Below the pieces are notes generated by a model. It saw only the letters and a list, made by a program, of their open reading frames with translations, did no database searches and was not told the origin of the DNA. Of a stretch of DNA of 38,675 bases, positions 8,092-17,068 are shown piece after piece (positions within the stretch are counted from its first letter, which is position 1; the number at the start of each line of letters is the position of its first letter). The stretch lies in assembly GCA_028284395.1 (NCBI GenBank), contig JANQRV010000071.1, forward strand, positions 1 to 38,675, read 5' to 3'. A program made the translations under genes and the position numbers. Source of the stretch: Saprospiraceae bacterium. GTDB lineage: Bacteria > Bacteroidota > Bacteroidia > Chitinophagales > Saprospiraceae.

Positions 8092-10564
8092 TGTTTGATG
8101 GTTTGTTTTTGGTACTTTGTTCTAGATATTTACTGACCATCCGAAGCTCGCCAAAGGTACAGGCATCTCCCAGTTTTGCTTTTGCTTCTCCGAAACCCGA
8201 AAAGTCATTGTTTTGCAAGACTTTACTAATGATATCGACCTTCTCTCTCGGGATCAATTCGAAAATGTCCAATTCGCCAATCTGAATGTAATGAGTTAAG
8301 TGGGATTCAATCGTGCCGGTAACGAGGTTTCTCTCTTTGGCAATTTCGGAAATGCTTTTACCATTTCGATAGAGATCATAAGAAATGGCTTTGGTGTTGA
8401 CTTTGGGGGGCTTAGGCTCTTTTTTGGTGGCCTTGGATGAAAATTGTAATTGGTCGGTCGGTAGCCCTTGTTGGATGCAGTAGTCATTGATGAGTTCGAT
8501 CAGGTCCGCTGCATACTTTTCCGCCCGTTGTTTGCCGATGCCATTGATGCGTTTGAGGGAAGTGAGATTGGTGGGCAAAACTTGTACGATTTCGAAGAGA
8601 CTGCGATTGGGGAGTATGGCATAGCGCTCGGTGGCTTCGGCGGCGGCCATGTCCGACCGCCACTGTGAAAGCTGTTTGTAGAGTTCTTGGTTAGGAATGT
8701 TTTTTGGGAGTTGAAAACGACGAGGTGTCGTCTTTTGGATTTGCTCAACATCTAATTCGGCAGTAGAACGGGCCTCAATGAAAGACTGGGCATCAAATCG
8801 GTCCAGGCAACACTCAAAGCAGGCATTTTTGATGAACAATTCTTTGTGGATTTCGTCCAACTTATCCTTGGCTTTCTGTCGGACTGCTTTGTTATCAGTC
8901 AGTAAAGTGAATTCTCGGATTTGCTTCAGCAGATCAGTTTTCAATTGTTGGCAGAAGTAGGTACTGGCTTTCTTCAGTCGGCCGATTAGCTCTTGGTTGT
9001 GCTCTGGAAGCCCTGGTTGCCTAAAGTAGTTGTTGAGATGTGGCACAAACTTTTGCGCCAGGGATATGACCTTTTCCTGGATCTCCTGTTGCAGGTTCCG
9101 AAAGTGATCTATGGGATTGCCCTGAAAAGCAGATTCTTGTTCGAGCAGGATGCGCTCCAGATCGGCCAGGTATCTTTCCGCTCTTTTGAATGAGAACAGT
9201 TGGAAAAGTAAGCCCTGTTGGTATTCTCTTTTGGCTTGGAACAATTGTTCCGAATTGGGTTGTTTTTGTTGTGCTTCTTTGGTGAAATTTTTAACGACTC
9301 GGTCGGTTTTTACACTGGTGGGCTTGATCTGGGTTCGCAAAACGATGCCTTCAAATGATTTACACCGACTGAGGGCTACGTAGACTTGACCGTGAGCGAA
9401 AGCAGAGGCCGCATCGATGATGACCCGCTCGAAGGTGAGGCCCTGACTTTTGTGAATGGTGATGGCCCAGGCCAACTTTAGGGGGTATTGTTGAAAAGTG
9501 CCCAGAATTTCTTCCGTTACTTCTTTCGTCTTTTCGTCTAATTTGTACTTGATGTTGCGCCATTCCGCAATTTCGACTTTAATCACATCCTCGTCATCAG
9601 GGCACTGGACATGGATCTTGTCTTTGCCGATTTTTGTAATACGCCCTATTTTCCCGTTGTAATATCGGCGTTCCGTTTGGAGGTCGTTTTTGACAAACAT
9701 GACCTGGGCATCTACTTTAAAGGAAAGTGTCGGTTCGGTGGGATAGGCATGGGCCGGAAAGCTGCCTTCGATCTCCGCGGTAAATTGATGGATAGATCCA
9801 GGAATTTTATCCAGTTTTTCGGCGTTGATTTGCTGGGCGGTAGCATTGTGCGAACTGAGCGTGATGTAACCTTCGTCTTCCGCGGGTTGAAATTCCGGCT
9901 GGAAGCGGCTGTTCAGCAATTGCATGGTGGCTTCATCGAGGTGGTTGCCGCGGACCCGGTTGAGCAAATCGATGAATTGACTGTCCGACTGCCGGTAGAT
10001 ATGGGTCAATTCAATGGTTACGGCATCGGTCTTCTTTAAGGCTTTGCTGCCAAAGAAATAAGGCGTTTCATAATGAAGATGCAATTGCTCCCATTCTTCC
10101 TGTTTGACCACCGGAGGCAGCTGATGTAAATCTCCGATCATAAGCAATTGCAATCCGCCAAACGGACGGCTGTAGTCCCGATACCGACGGAGTACTTCAT
10201 CAATAGCATCCAGCACATCGGCTCGGACCATACTGATTTCGTCAATGATCAGCAGATCCAGACTTCGGATTAGTTTGATCTTTTGCCTGGAGAAACGCCG
10301 TTGGCGCAATTGTTCTTTAAGGTAGCCCGGTACCAGAGTGCCAAAGGGTAATTGGAATAGGGAATGGATGGTAACCCCGCCTGCATTAATGGCAGCAATA
10401 CCGGTCGGAGCGACCACGGCTACCCGTTTGGGAACATTGGCATGTACCCGCTTGAGGAAAGTTGTTTTTCCTGTACCCGCTTTGCCCGTCAGAAATATAT
10501 TCTTATTGGTTTGGCAGATGTAATCGTAGGCCAGTTCAATTTGTGGGTTGGAAGTCCGACTCAT
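8084..10564 (-). CDS. PIF1/RecD-like SF1 helicase with HRDC and HTH tail
   Basis: 826 aa from the ATG at 10564 (a TTG three codons earlier is also open). The helicase core holds Walker A GKAGTGKTT (about 27-35), Walker B LLIIDEIS (about 105), QLPPVV motif III, the AITIHKSQGLTFERVIID motif V and YVALSRC motif VI, the layout of PIF1-type 5'-3' helicases. A helical middle section follows. An HRDC-like segment (about 640-715, NRSLFEIVQVLP and INGIGKQRAEKY) and a C-terminal HTH of the RecQ-tail kind (SISEIAKERNLVTGTIESHL, about 755-785) close the protein. The HRDC and HTH parts are usual in RecQ and are joined to a PIF1 core in a Bacteroidota family. Likely role: DNA unwinding in repair or at structured DNA. 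It leads the operon through CYTH, phzF and rluF. Confidence 0.9.
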   Translation of the reverse strand: MSRTSNPQIELAYDYICQTNKNIFLTGKAGTGKTTFLKRVHANVPKRVAVVAPTGIAAINAGGVTIHSLFQLPFGTLVPGYLKEQLRQRRFSRQKIKLIRSLDLLIIDEISMVRADVLDAIDEVLRRYRDYSRPFGGLQLLMIGDLHQLPPVVKQEEWEQLHLHYETPYFFGSKALKKTDAVTIELTHIYRQSDSQFIDLLNRVRGNHLDEATMQLLNSRFQPEFQPAEDEGYITLSSHNATAQQINAEKLDKIPGSIHQFTAEIEGSFPAHAYPTEPTLSFKVDAQVMFVKNDLQTERRYYNGKIGRITKIGKDKIHVQCPDDEDVIKVEIAEWRNIKYKLDEKTKEVTEEILGTFQQYPLKLAWAITIHKSQGLTFERVIIDAASAFAHGQVYVALSRCKSFEGIVLRTQIKPTSVKTDRVVKNFTKEAQQKQPNSEQLFQAKREYQQGLLFQLFSFKRAERYLADLERILLEQESAFQGNPIDHFRNLQQEIQEKVISLAQKFVPHLNNYFRQPGLPEHNQELIGRLKKASTYFCQQLKTDLLKQIREFTLLTDNKAVRQKAKDKLDEIHKELFIKNACFECCLDRFDAQSFIEARSTAELDVEQIQKTTPRRFQLPKNIPNQELYKQLSQWRSDMAAAEATERYAILPNRSLFEIVQVLPTNLTSLKRINGIGKQRAEKYAADLIELINDYCIQQGLPTDQLQFSSKATKKEPKPPKVNTKAISYDLYRNGKSISEIAKERNLVTGTIESHLTHYIQIGELDIFELIPREKVDIISKVLQNNDFSGFGEAKAKLGDACTFGELRMVSKYLEQSTKNKPSNNG

Positions 10565-10695
10565 AGGTTGCAAAAATAAATAAATGGCAATTCGCGATCA
10601 GGGTAAACATCCCCTTTTATCTAATTTTGGAGGTGCCGCCTGGAACCGCAATTTATTCTGAGGTCCACATCCATGCTGTTTTTAATTGTTTACTT

Positions 10696-10715
10696 TCGTT
10701 TGTAGCCGTTTATAA
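10696..10715 (+). repeat. copy of a TCGTTTGTAG-type repeat
   Basis: TCGTTTGTAGCCGTTTATAA lies across the stop codon of the membrane HTH gene (minus). Two tandem near-copies of a CGTTTGTAG-like 10-mer can be seen. The same pattern, read on the minus strand, is at 36292-36324, differing at only two of about 20 positions. The rest of the gap 10565-10695 shows a TATTTTTG box on the minus strand close to the helicase ATG but no matching upstream box. Confidence 0.45.
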
Positions 10716-12017
10716 TTGCTCCTTTTCAAATTCGTCCGAATAGACGATTGCTCCTTCCAGGTTCTTCAGTCTGAAATAGTCGATCGATCCCGGACCGGTG
10801 AAGGAGTAGATGAAGCCGACAATTTTTCCGAAATCATTTTTGAAGGAAGATTCTAGTACCTGATTGCCGTTGAGCTTAATGGCTACTTGTTTTTGCTCGG
10901 TTGTCCACTCCAGGGTTTGCCATTGGTAGACATTGGTTCCCATGGCGGAGAGGTCGCTGTTGCGGCCGTATATATTTGTTTCTCCAAATTTCAACTCTGC
11001 CTTACTGATACAACCTTTGGTCATGAGATCGATGTAGAAGACTCCGTTTTCAGTGAGGAACATGAAGTCAATGAATGGACACGCAAGATTGCGGGTACTG
11101 TCGCAACGGGCCCTTGTTTCGAAAATGAAATTGTGGGCATCAATCCCTCCAAATTCACGAACATTGTAAATTCTCATTTGAAATACCCGGTCGATATCGA
11201 CTTTGGAACGCCTGAAATTTTCTTCGCTAATGCTCAGACTGCCGTTCTGGAGAAGGTCGTTTTGGTCCAGGTAAGTTGGGATTTTGTCGAAGCGATTGTA
11301 CTTTGTAACGGCAAACCAGCCATCCGATAGGATGTGGACCGGGGCCCATTGAATGATCCGTTCGTTGGCGATAATTCGCGCCCAATGGAATCCCGGGGTA
11401 TAATATATTTCTGAAAAATAGTGGCGCTTCGGGTCGATCCTGATCTTATTGGCCGGATTCCATGATTTTTGGAGGAAGAAGCTATCGGCTACGCATTCCG
11501 TCAGATCATAATGGAAAATTACGGAATTCGGTAGACCGGACGTTACTGTCTTATTGGCGGAGAATTTGATGTGCTCAGGAATTTTAACGGATGTCCCAGC
11601 AGCTGTGCCGGGAGCTTCAGATGACACTGAGCCCGCCGAAAAAATTAAGATCATCAAGGCTGTTCCGGCGACGATGGCGACCGGCCAATATAACCACTTC
11701 AGATTTTTGATATTGGATGAGGTGATCGATTTTTGTTCCTGACACAACACCTCGCTTTTAAAACTATGCCAGTCTTCGTAATCGATCAAAGAAACAAGTG
11801 CATTCAAGGTGGATGGGTGCGGTGACTGATGGTAGTCGTCCTTCCAGAGACGTTTCATGGTAGACAAACTAATTCTGATGCCGGATTTGTTTTCGATCAA
11901 TTCAGCGAGGTATTCCAAGTCGCGCTGTTTGAGAGGTGCACCTTGCTTTTCCGGAAATATGCCGGCTTCAATCCTTTGTTTGCAAAGAGTCAAAAAGCGG
12001 TTGTCAGAAGCTTCCAT
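10710..12017 (-). CDS. membrane-tethered HTH protein with LamG-like outer domain
   Basis: 435 aa. The N-terminal 90 residues form a compact DNA-binding-like domain (RISLSTMKRLWKD at about 48-60, then HPSTLNALVSLIDYEDW), a pattern common in Bacteroidota. One membrane helix is at about 107-128. The outer part (about 150-435) is beta-rich and ends in a laminin-G-like block (SIDYFRLKNLEG, VYSDEF), plausibly a sugar or peptide sensor. The topology is that of a one-component transmembrane regulator: sensor outside, HTH inside. It is transcribed divergently from the secreted S41 peptidase operon across 308 bp, which suggests that operon as its target (inference). The fold assignments rest on reading alone. 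Confidence 0.7.
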   Translation of the reverse strand: MEASDNRFLTLCKQRIEAGIFPEKQGAPLKQRDLEYLAELIENKSGIRISLSTMKRLWKDDYHQSPHPSTLNALVSLIDYEDWHSFKSEVLCQEQKSITSSNIKNLKWLYWPVAIVAGTALMILIFSAGSVSSEAPGTAAGTSVKIPEHIKFSANKTVTSGLPNSVIFHYDLTECVADSFFLQKSWNPANKIRIDPKRHYFSEIYYTPGFHWARIIANERIIQWAPVHILSDGWFAVTKYNRFDKIPTYLDQNDLLQNGSLSISEENFRRSKVDIDRVFQMRIYNVREFGGIDAHNFIFETRARCDSTRNLACPFIDFMFLTENGVFYIDLMTKGCISKAELKFGETNIYGRNSDLSAMGTNVYQWQTLEWTTEQKQVAIKLNGNQVLESSFKNDFGKIVGFIYSFTGPGSIDYFRLKNLEGAIVYSDEFEKEQL

Positions 12018-12036
12018 GATCAGTGTTTTGAAGAAA

Positions 12037-12068
12037 TGACCGGAACTTGAACGCTAAAAGGCCGGTCA
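12037..12068. promoter_or_regulatory. 7-bp inverted repeat in the divergent region
   Basis: TGACCGG and CCGGTCA flank an 18-bp spacer, 20 bp upstream of the ATG of the membrane HTH gene. The position and spacing suit an operator, perhaps autoregulatory. The rest of the 308-bp gap (12018-12325) is AT-rich; I find no perfect TAnnTTTG box in it. A 43-codon ATG frame at 12210-12338 overlaps the S41 start and is probably chance. Confidence 0.3.
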
Positions 12069-12325
12069 ATAATTTCTAAAATTGATGGTTTGACTGCAGT
12101 TTTGAGGAGCGTTTTTTTAAATAACTTCTCAGATAAAGGTAACAACCATTTGAGAAATTTGGTATCGATTGTACTATTTCATCGTCAGCATCCTAACAAC
12201 CTACTCACAATGAAGATCACTTCTGCTTTCGGGCTTTTGGTAAAACCGATTTCCCTGCCGATAGCCCATACTTTTTTTGATTTATCCGGTTATCCGTATG
12301 CTAATGAATTAAAAATAACAAGGTC

Positions 12326-13735
12326 ATGGAGGCGGTAAAAATATCTTTGTTCGTGTTCCTGGCCTTATTTTTTGGAAATTCCTGTTTGGATCCAGGTAAG
12401 GATCTGTCCAAAAGGGAGGCTTTAGAAGATTTATCTTATTTACGTAATAAGATCGAGGAGATCCATCCGCATCGGTTTTTTGCCATCACAGAGCAGCAAG
12501 AAGTTGCGTTGTTTGATTCGATTCGCGGCGAGGTAAAGGGGCCCATTTCGATTGCTGCTTTTTACAATTGCGTTGCACGGTATTCCACCTGCTTCAAGGA
12601 TGGACACACCTTTCCCTCCATGAGATTGGTCGAACAATGGTATGAAGCTTCCCTAGGACACGGCAATACCGTACTGCCGGTAGAAATTGATTTTCGGGAA
12701 GATTGGTGGTACCTAAAGGCAATCTATAACGACCAGCATCCTGATTTGATTGGGAGTAAACTATTGTCGGTCAACGGCATCGATGCCACTGACATTATTG
12801 AACGATTTCAACAGTATTATGCCAAGCGAGCACACCTTCTGGACAATGCACACGCCCGTTTGTTCAGAGCGTATTTTTGGAAAGCTTTCGGCGATTATCG
12901 GAGTTGGGCTTTGGCTTATGAGCTACCGAATGGTCAGCGATTCACATTGGAGATGCCCGGCCTTTCCGCTATGGAATGGAATGCTTGGAAGCGTTCTGCA
13001 AAAGGTTCCGTAGCAATGACTCCGCCCTATACTTTTCAGTATCTGTTCGAAGAAAAGGTAGGATTGTTGACCATTAATTTTATGGGGGAGGCAGAACGAT
13101 TTGACCTCTTTGTCAGGGAAGTTTTCCGGGAGTTGAAAGAGCGATCGATCCAATACTTGGTAATCGATATGCGCCAGAATGGGGGCGGTACTTCGCGCAT
13201 TGGCGATGCGCTATATGCTTATTTATCAAATAAACCCTATTTGGATGGTAAAATGTACGTTAAGACGAGTCGGACGATCAAGGAATGGTATCGAAGCCAA
13301 AGGCAAGGGCATCCGCTGTACGATTTGGTAACAAATGGAGCAGACGGAGCACTGATCCTGTATCCCGATACGGTGCCGGTTGTTCCCGCTCCCGTGGATT
13401 TTCCCTTTCGCGGAAAAACCTTTCTTATGACGAGCAAGAAGACTTTTTCAAGCGGCCACATGTTTGTGGGAAACTTCAAATGTAATGACATTGGGGTGGT
13501 AGTTGGTCAGGAAACAGGACAGGCAACCAAGACGGTCGGAGATGCCTTTAACTTCCGGCTGCCGCATTCCGGTATAGACATTAGCGTTTCGTACAAAATA
13601 TTTGAAAGTGCCTGTGAATTAAGTTTTACTCAGGGTTTTCACCCGCATCATAAGGTAGTATACAGTCCTGCAGAATTAAATGCGGGTAAAGATAAAGAAC
13701 TGGAGATCATCCATCATTTAATCTACAATCAATAA
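12326..13735 (+). CDS. S41-family serine peptidase, lipoprotein
   Basis: 469 aa. A short hydrophobic leader ends in FFGNSC, a plausible lipobox with Cys20. An N-terminal helical part precedes a PDZ-like segment (GSKLLSVNGIDATDIIERF, about 145-165) and the tail-specific protease core: GLLTINFMG, YLVIDMRQNGGG (about 275-290) and TFSSGHMFVG, where Ser375 is the likely nucleophile. The canonical Glu/Ala after the Ser is replaced (SSGH), as in many secreted S41 relatives of Bacteroidota. Activity is therefore likely but not certain. It is the first gene of a three-gene plus-strand operon (10 bp to the next). Confidence 0.85.
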   Translation: MEAVKISLFVFLALFFGNSCLDPGKDLSKREALEDLSYLRNKIEEIHPHRFFAITEQQEVALFDSIRGEVKGPISIAAFYNCVARYSTCFKDGHTFPSMRLVEQWYEASLGHGNTVLPVEIDFREDWWYLKAIYNDQHPDLIGSKLLSVNGIDATDIIERFQQYYAKRAHLLDNAHARLFRAYFWKAFGDYRSWALAYELPNGQRFTLEMPGLSAMEWNAWKRSAKGSVAMTPPYTFQYLFEEKVGLLTINFMGEAERFDLFVREVFRELKERSIQYLVIDMRQNGGGTSRIGDALYAYLSNKPYLDGKMYVKTSRTIKEWYRSQRQGHPLYDLVTNGADGALILYPDTVPVVPAPVDFPFRGKTFLMTSKKTFSSGHMFVGNFKCNDIGVVVGQETGQATKTVGDAFNFRLPHSGIDISVSYKIFESACELSFTQGFHPHHKVVYSPAELNAGKDKELEIIHHLIYNQ

Positions 13736-13745
13736 GCTGTTTATT

Positions 13746-14864
13746 ATGAATAAGACCATTGACGTTTTGATTTTTATCTGTGTTTTTCTGGGGTTGAATG
13801 CATTGTATGCACAGGCTACAGAAAAAACTTATCCCTTTACTTCTAAAGAGTGGACCATTCAAGGCGATTACGAATTGATCCAATACGATGGCAAAGAAAG
13901 TCTTTTGTTCAAGGAAGGTGGAACTGCAAAATTAGCAGATGTTCCATTTGAAAACGGCATCATCGACTACGATTTGGTTGTCAGTCCAAAACGGGGATTT
14001 GTCGGTGTCAAATTCAGAATGCAAGACGATGGAAATTGTGAGGAATTTTACATCCGTATGCACCAGTCGGGAAATCCCGATGCTACTCAGTACACACCAG
14101 TTTTTAATGGTCTGGCGGGATGGCAGTTATACCACGGCGAGAATCACAGTACGGCGATTGCCTTCAAGCCCGATGAGTGGATGCACGTACGATTGGCCGT
14201 TTTTGGCGATCAGATGGAAATATTCGTGGACGACATGGAGCATCCGATCTTGCATGTTTATGACTTAAAGCGGGATGAAAAAAGAGGTTATCTGGGAGTT
14301 TACGGATCGACGACTTGTCACTTCGCTAATTTTAAGGTCACTCCCCTGGACACATATACATTCAAAAGTCCGGCGAAAGAAAAACCAAAAATGGCTCCGG
14401 GGACCATTGCCACCTGGTCGGTATCGGAGGCCTTTCCCGTCAATAAACTCACGGATTCTCCAACCTTGCCATCAGACTTACAAGGTGCATTGAAATGGCA
14501 AAACCTGAAGAGTGACTATACGGGCATTGCCAATCTGGCTAAAGTGGCAGCGAAAAAAGGAGATGCCAATGTCGTTTTAGCGAAAGTTGTCATTGAATCG
14601 GATCGAGACCAGGTCAAAGAACTGAAGTTTAGTTACAGCGACCGTGCCCGAATCTACCTCAATGGAACTGCTTTGTACCAGGGACAGCGGGTTTTTCGTT
14701 CGAGAGACTATCGCTACTTGGGAACGGTGGGATACTTTGAAAGTGTTTTTCTCAACTTGAAAAAGGGTCGTAATGAAGTCCTGTTTGCCGTTGCCGAAAA
14801 TTTTGGCGGTTGGGGAGTCATGGCGAAGTGGGTCGACGCAGAAGGTATCCAAATGGTGCAATAG
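13746..14864 (+). CDS. secreted LamG/DUF1080-like protein
   Basis: 372 aa. A signal peptide (hydrophobic to NALYAQA, cleavage near residue 23) precedes a beta-rich domain at about 30-205 (FENGIIDYDLVV, VGVKFRMQDD, EWMHVRLAVFGDQMEIFVDD, GYLGVYG), the concanavalin-like fold of LamG and DUF1080 proteins. A second beta-rich domain (about 215-372) ends with a jelly-roll-like pattern (ARIYLNGTALYQGQ, LNLKKGRNEVLFAVAENFGGWG) like the wing domains of glycosidases. No catalytic residues can be named; a glycan-binding or sugar-hydrolase role is possible. It sits between the S41 peptidase and the CBM9-hydrolase. Confidence 0.68.
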   Translation: MNKTIDVLIFICVFLGLNALYAQATEKTYPFTSKEWTIQGDYELIQYDGKESLLFKEGGTAKLADVPFENGIIDYDLVVSPKRGFVGVKFRMQDDGNCEEFYIRMHQSGNPDATQYTPVFNGLAGWQLYHGENHSTAIAFKPDEWMHVRLAVFGDQMEIFVDDMEHPILHVYDLKRDEKRGYLGVYGSTTCHFANFKVTPLDTYTFKSPAKEKPKMAPGTIATWSVSEAFPVNKLTDSPTLPSDLQGALKWQNLKSDYTGIANLAKVAAKKGDANVVLAKVVIESDRDQVKELKFSYSDRARIYLNGTALYQGQRVFRSRDYRYLGTVGYFESVFLNLKKGRNEVLFAVAENFGGWGVMAKWVDAEGIQMVQ

Positions 14865-14936
14865 CAAAGGCGTTTTCCAACTTTTTAATCATTCAGGGGT
14901 CAGTTAGATATCACATTCTTAACGAAATCACCTGTT

Positions 14937-16979
14937 ATGTTATTGAAGAAAACCTGTTTTAACCGGATGGGACAAACATGCCCCTGGTCCACATTATTGA
15001 CATTTTTGATCGTTTGGTCCTGTCAATTGTCCTACGCCCACAGCGGTTCTATTTGTTATGCCTATGCCATGGAACCGGTGACCATTGATGGCGACCTTTC
15101 CGATTGGCCAGTTCACATCCAAAGGGTGCCGTTTGATTTTTATGCAAACGCACCGAAGACTGGTTTGGAGATCGATAACTACGCAGAAATGAGAGCCGGG
15201 TACAATACGAAAACTCAGTCGTTGTACATTGCCCTGGAACTGATTGACGATGACTTTGTGCGAAATCCTGAAAAACCGCTGTGGAACCTTCACGACGGAC
15301 AGGTATTGTATCTCGATGCCGATCACGACCTAAATGCTACCGGTGTAACGGCTTACGAGATCAATTTGGATACCCAAAAGATCGTCCATCAAAAAGACAT
15401 GCCGTGGTTTGAGGACTTGCAGCAAGCATCGTGGGAAAATGTCGAACTAAAGATCAATCGAAAGGGGAAAAAGACCATTTATGAGTGGCGCATTGATTTG
15501 GGGGATCACGTAAAACCCGGCCATACCATCGGATTTGATTATCTCATCCTGGATAAGGATACGGATCAAGGAACGAAATACATCAACTGGGGTCGAGGGC
15601 AGGGTATGAAACATGCGAATTCGAAGATATTGGGCGACTTGGTTTTTGTACCGGAAGAGGCTACGCTGTATACCATTGAAGGACAGGTACGTTGGGCGGC
15701 AGAAGGGGAGGAAAAACTCCCGCCAACGGTCCGGTTTACGGCTGACAACAAGAACAAGACCTGCCTGGAAACTCCGGTGGATTCCAGCGGTCATTTCTCG
15801 ATTTCTATTTTCCCGGGCAAGTATCATCTTTCGGTACCGGATGAATTGGTGTTTCTTGAAAGGAGTATCTATAGGGTAGCGATGGAGACGCCAGTCGAAG
15901 TCTCCGTTGCAGAAGGATTAGCTGTTCCCTCACCATCCGTCGTCATCACGCGTGTTGCCGATCCGGACTTGATTCCGGAAAAGGGACTTTTGCACGATTT
16001 CGATGAAGAAAAGGCAGCCCATCTGGATCAATTCATCCGTACTTACCAAAAACATTATGCCATTCCGGGGGTCTCCCTGGCCTTGATAAAGGACGGCAAG
16101 TTGTGCTATCATAAGACGTACGGGGTACAAAATAATGTGAGTCGTGAAACAGTCAAAGAACATTCATTGTTTGAAGCCGCCTCCGTTACCAAACCCGTTT
16201 TTGCTTACACGGTCAATCGACTGGTGGAAAAAGGGGTCATCGATCTAGATAAGCCTTTGTATGAGTATCTGCCATTTGAAGCATTGGAAAAATATGATTA
16301 CTACAAGAAAATGACGGGACGTCATGTTTTAAAGCACGAGAGCGGTCTGCCCAATTGGGGGGTTGAGATGATTGCGGAACCAGGGACTAAATTCGGCTAT
16401 TCCGGAGAAGGTTTCGAATATTTGAAACGGGTGGTTGCCAAGATTACCGGAAAGAACATTGAGCAAGTGGTAGCGGAAGAAGTCATTAAGCCGATGCGTT
16501 TATACAACATCCATTTTTCGGAGAATGAAACTTTGAAAAAAACAGCGGTCTCCGGTCATTACAATGCCGTGCCCTCCATTCATTTTTGGCCATCTGAAGC
16601 GGGGATGGCGTGGAGTATGTTTACGGAGTCAAAGGCATTTACCCGTTTTGCCATTGGCTTGCTTGAGCGGAGAGGGCTAAAGCCGGAGACTTACAAAACT
16701 TTCCTTGAGATGTACAACGAAGCTCCTTTGGATGAAGGGGAAGAGGAGAGAGCTTATGCAAGGGGAATGGGGTTGGGTATTGCCGTTAGGGAATCTCCGT
16801 ATGGTCCCGTATTTGGTCATGGTGGTAATAATGGAGATTTTCAGTGCGAGTTTGAAGTATACCAAGACTTAAAAATGGGATACGTCGTGTTTACCAATGC
16901 CGATACGGGGTATGCGATGTTGCAGCATTTGGCTAAGCTATTGGTCGAAGGCAAAGATAAATCGTTGGTGAGCAAGTGA
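14937..16979 (+). CDS. secreted CBM9 - Ig-like - serine hydrolase (beta-lactamase fold) fusion
   Basis: 680 aa. After a signal peptide (about 1-35, ending SYAHS) comes a CBM9-like carbohydrate-binding domain (about 45-245: TIDGDLSDWP, DGQVLYLDAD, YEWRIDLGDHVKPGHTIGFD), then a short carboxypeptidase-regulatory-like beta domain (about 250-335), then a class C beta-lactamase/DD-peptidase-like hydrolase (about 360-680). The SxxK motif is Ser416-Val-Thr-Lys419; the second motif reads YSGEGF in place of YxN, and HGGNNG stands where KTG would be. That HGG form is common in the esterase/peptidase branch, so this is unlikely to be a real beta-lactamase. Likely extracellular or periplasmic. The 72-bp gap from the preceding gene still permits one transcript. 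Confidence 0.83.
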   Translation: MLLKKTCFNRMGQTCPWSTLLTFLIVWSCQLSYAHSGSICYAYAMEPVTIDGDLSDWPVHIQRVPFDFYANAPKTGLEIDNYAEMRAGYNTKTQSLYIALELIDDDFVRNPEKPLWNLHDGQVLYLDADHDLNATGVTAYEINLDTQKIVHQKDMPWFEDLQQASWENVELKINRKGKKTIYEWRIDLGDHVKPGHTIGFDYLILDKDTDQGTKYINWGRGQGMKHANSKILGDLVFVPEEATLYTIEGQVRWAAEGEEKLPPTVRFTADNKNKTCLETPVDSSGHFSISIFPGKYHLSVPDELVFLERSIYRVAMETPVEVSVAEGLAVPSPSVVITRVADPDLIPEKGLLHDFDEEKAAHLDQFIRTYQKHYAIPGVSLALIKDGKLCYHKTYGVQNNVSRETVKEHSLFEAASVTKPVFAYTVNRLVEKGVIDLDKPLYEYLPFEALEKYDYYKKMTGRHVLKHESGLPNWGVEMIAEPGTKFGYSGEGFEYLKRVVAKITGKNIEQVVAEEVIKPMRLYNIHFSENETLKKTAVSGHYNAVPSIHFWPSEAGMAWSMFTESKAFTRFAIGLLERRGLKPETYKTFLEMYNEAPLDEGEEERAYARGMGLGIAVRESPYGPVFGHGGNNGDFQCEFEVYQDLKMGYVVFTNADTGYAMLQHLAKLLVEGKDKSLVSK

Positions 16980-17000
16980 TATCGGAGCCTATGAGAGCAG

Positions 17001-17046
17001 ATCCTTGATTATGAGATCAGAAACTTCTTTTCTCATGATTAAGGAT
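17001..17046. terminator. bidirectional terminator-like hairpin
   Basis: Two 16-base arms (17001-17016 and 17031-17046) pair with two mismatches around a 14-base loop. They lie between the convergent ends of the CBM9-hydrolase gene (plus) and the MBL gene (minus), where a shared terminator is expected. Confidence 0.6.
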
Positions 17047-17068
17047 TTCGCTTTCGCTGATGAAATTG

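Noticed and set aside
12210..12338. 43-codon ATG frame in the divergent promoter region
   Set aside because: It overlaps the S41 start, is rich in chance-like composition, and has no signal or domain.
14937..16979. Antibiotic-resistance beta-lactamase
   Set aside because: The HGG and YSG motifs and the fused CBM9 domain point to the esterase/peptidase branch rather than a true beta-lactamase.
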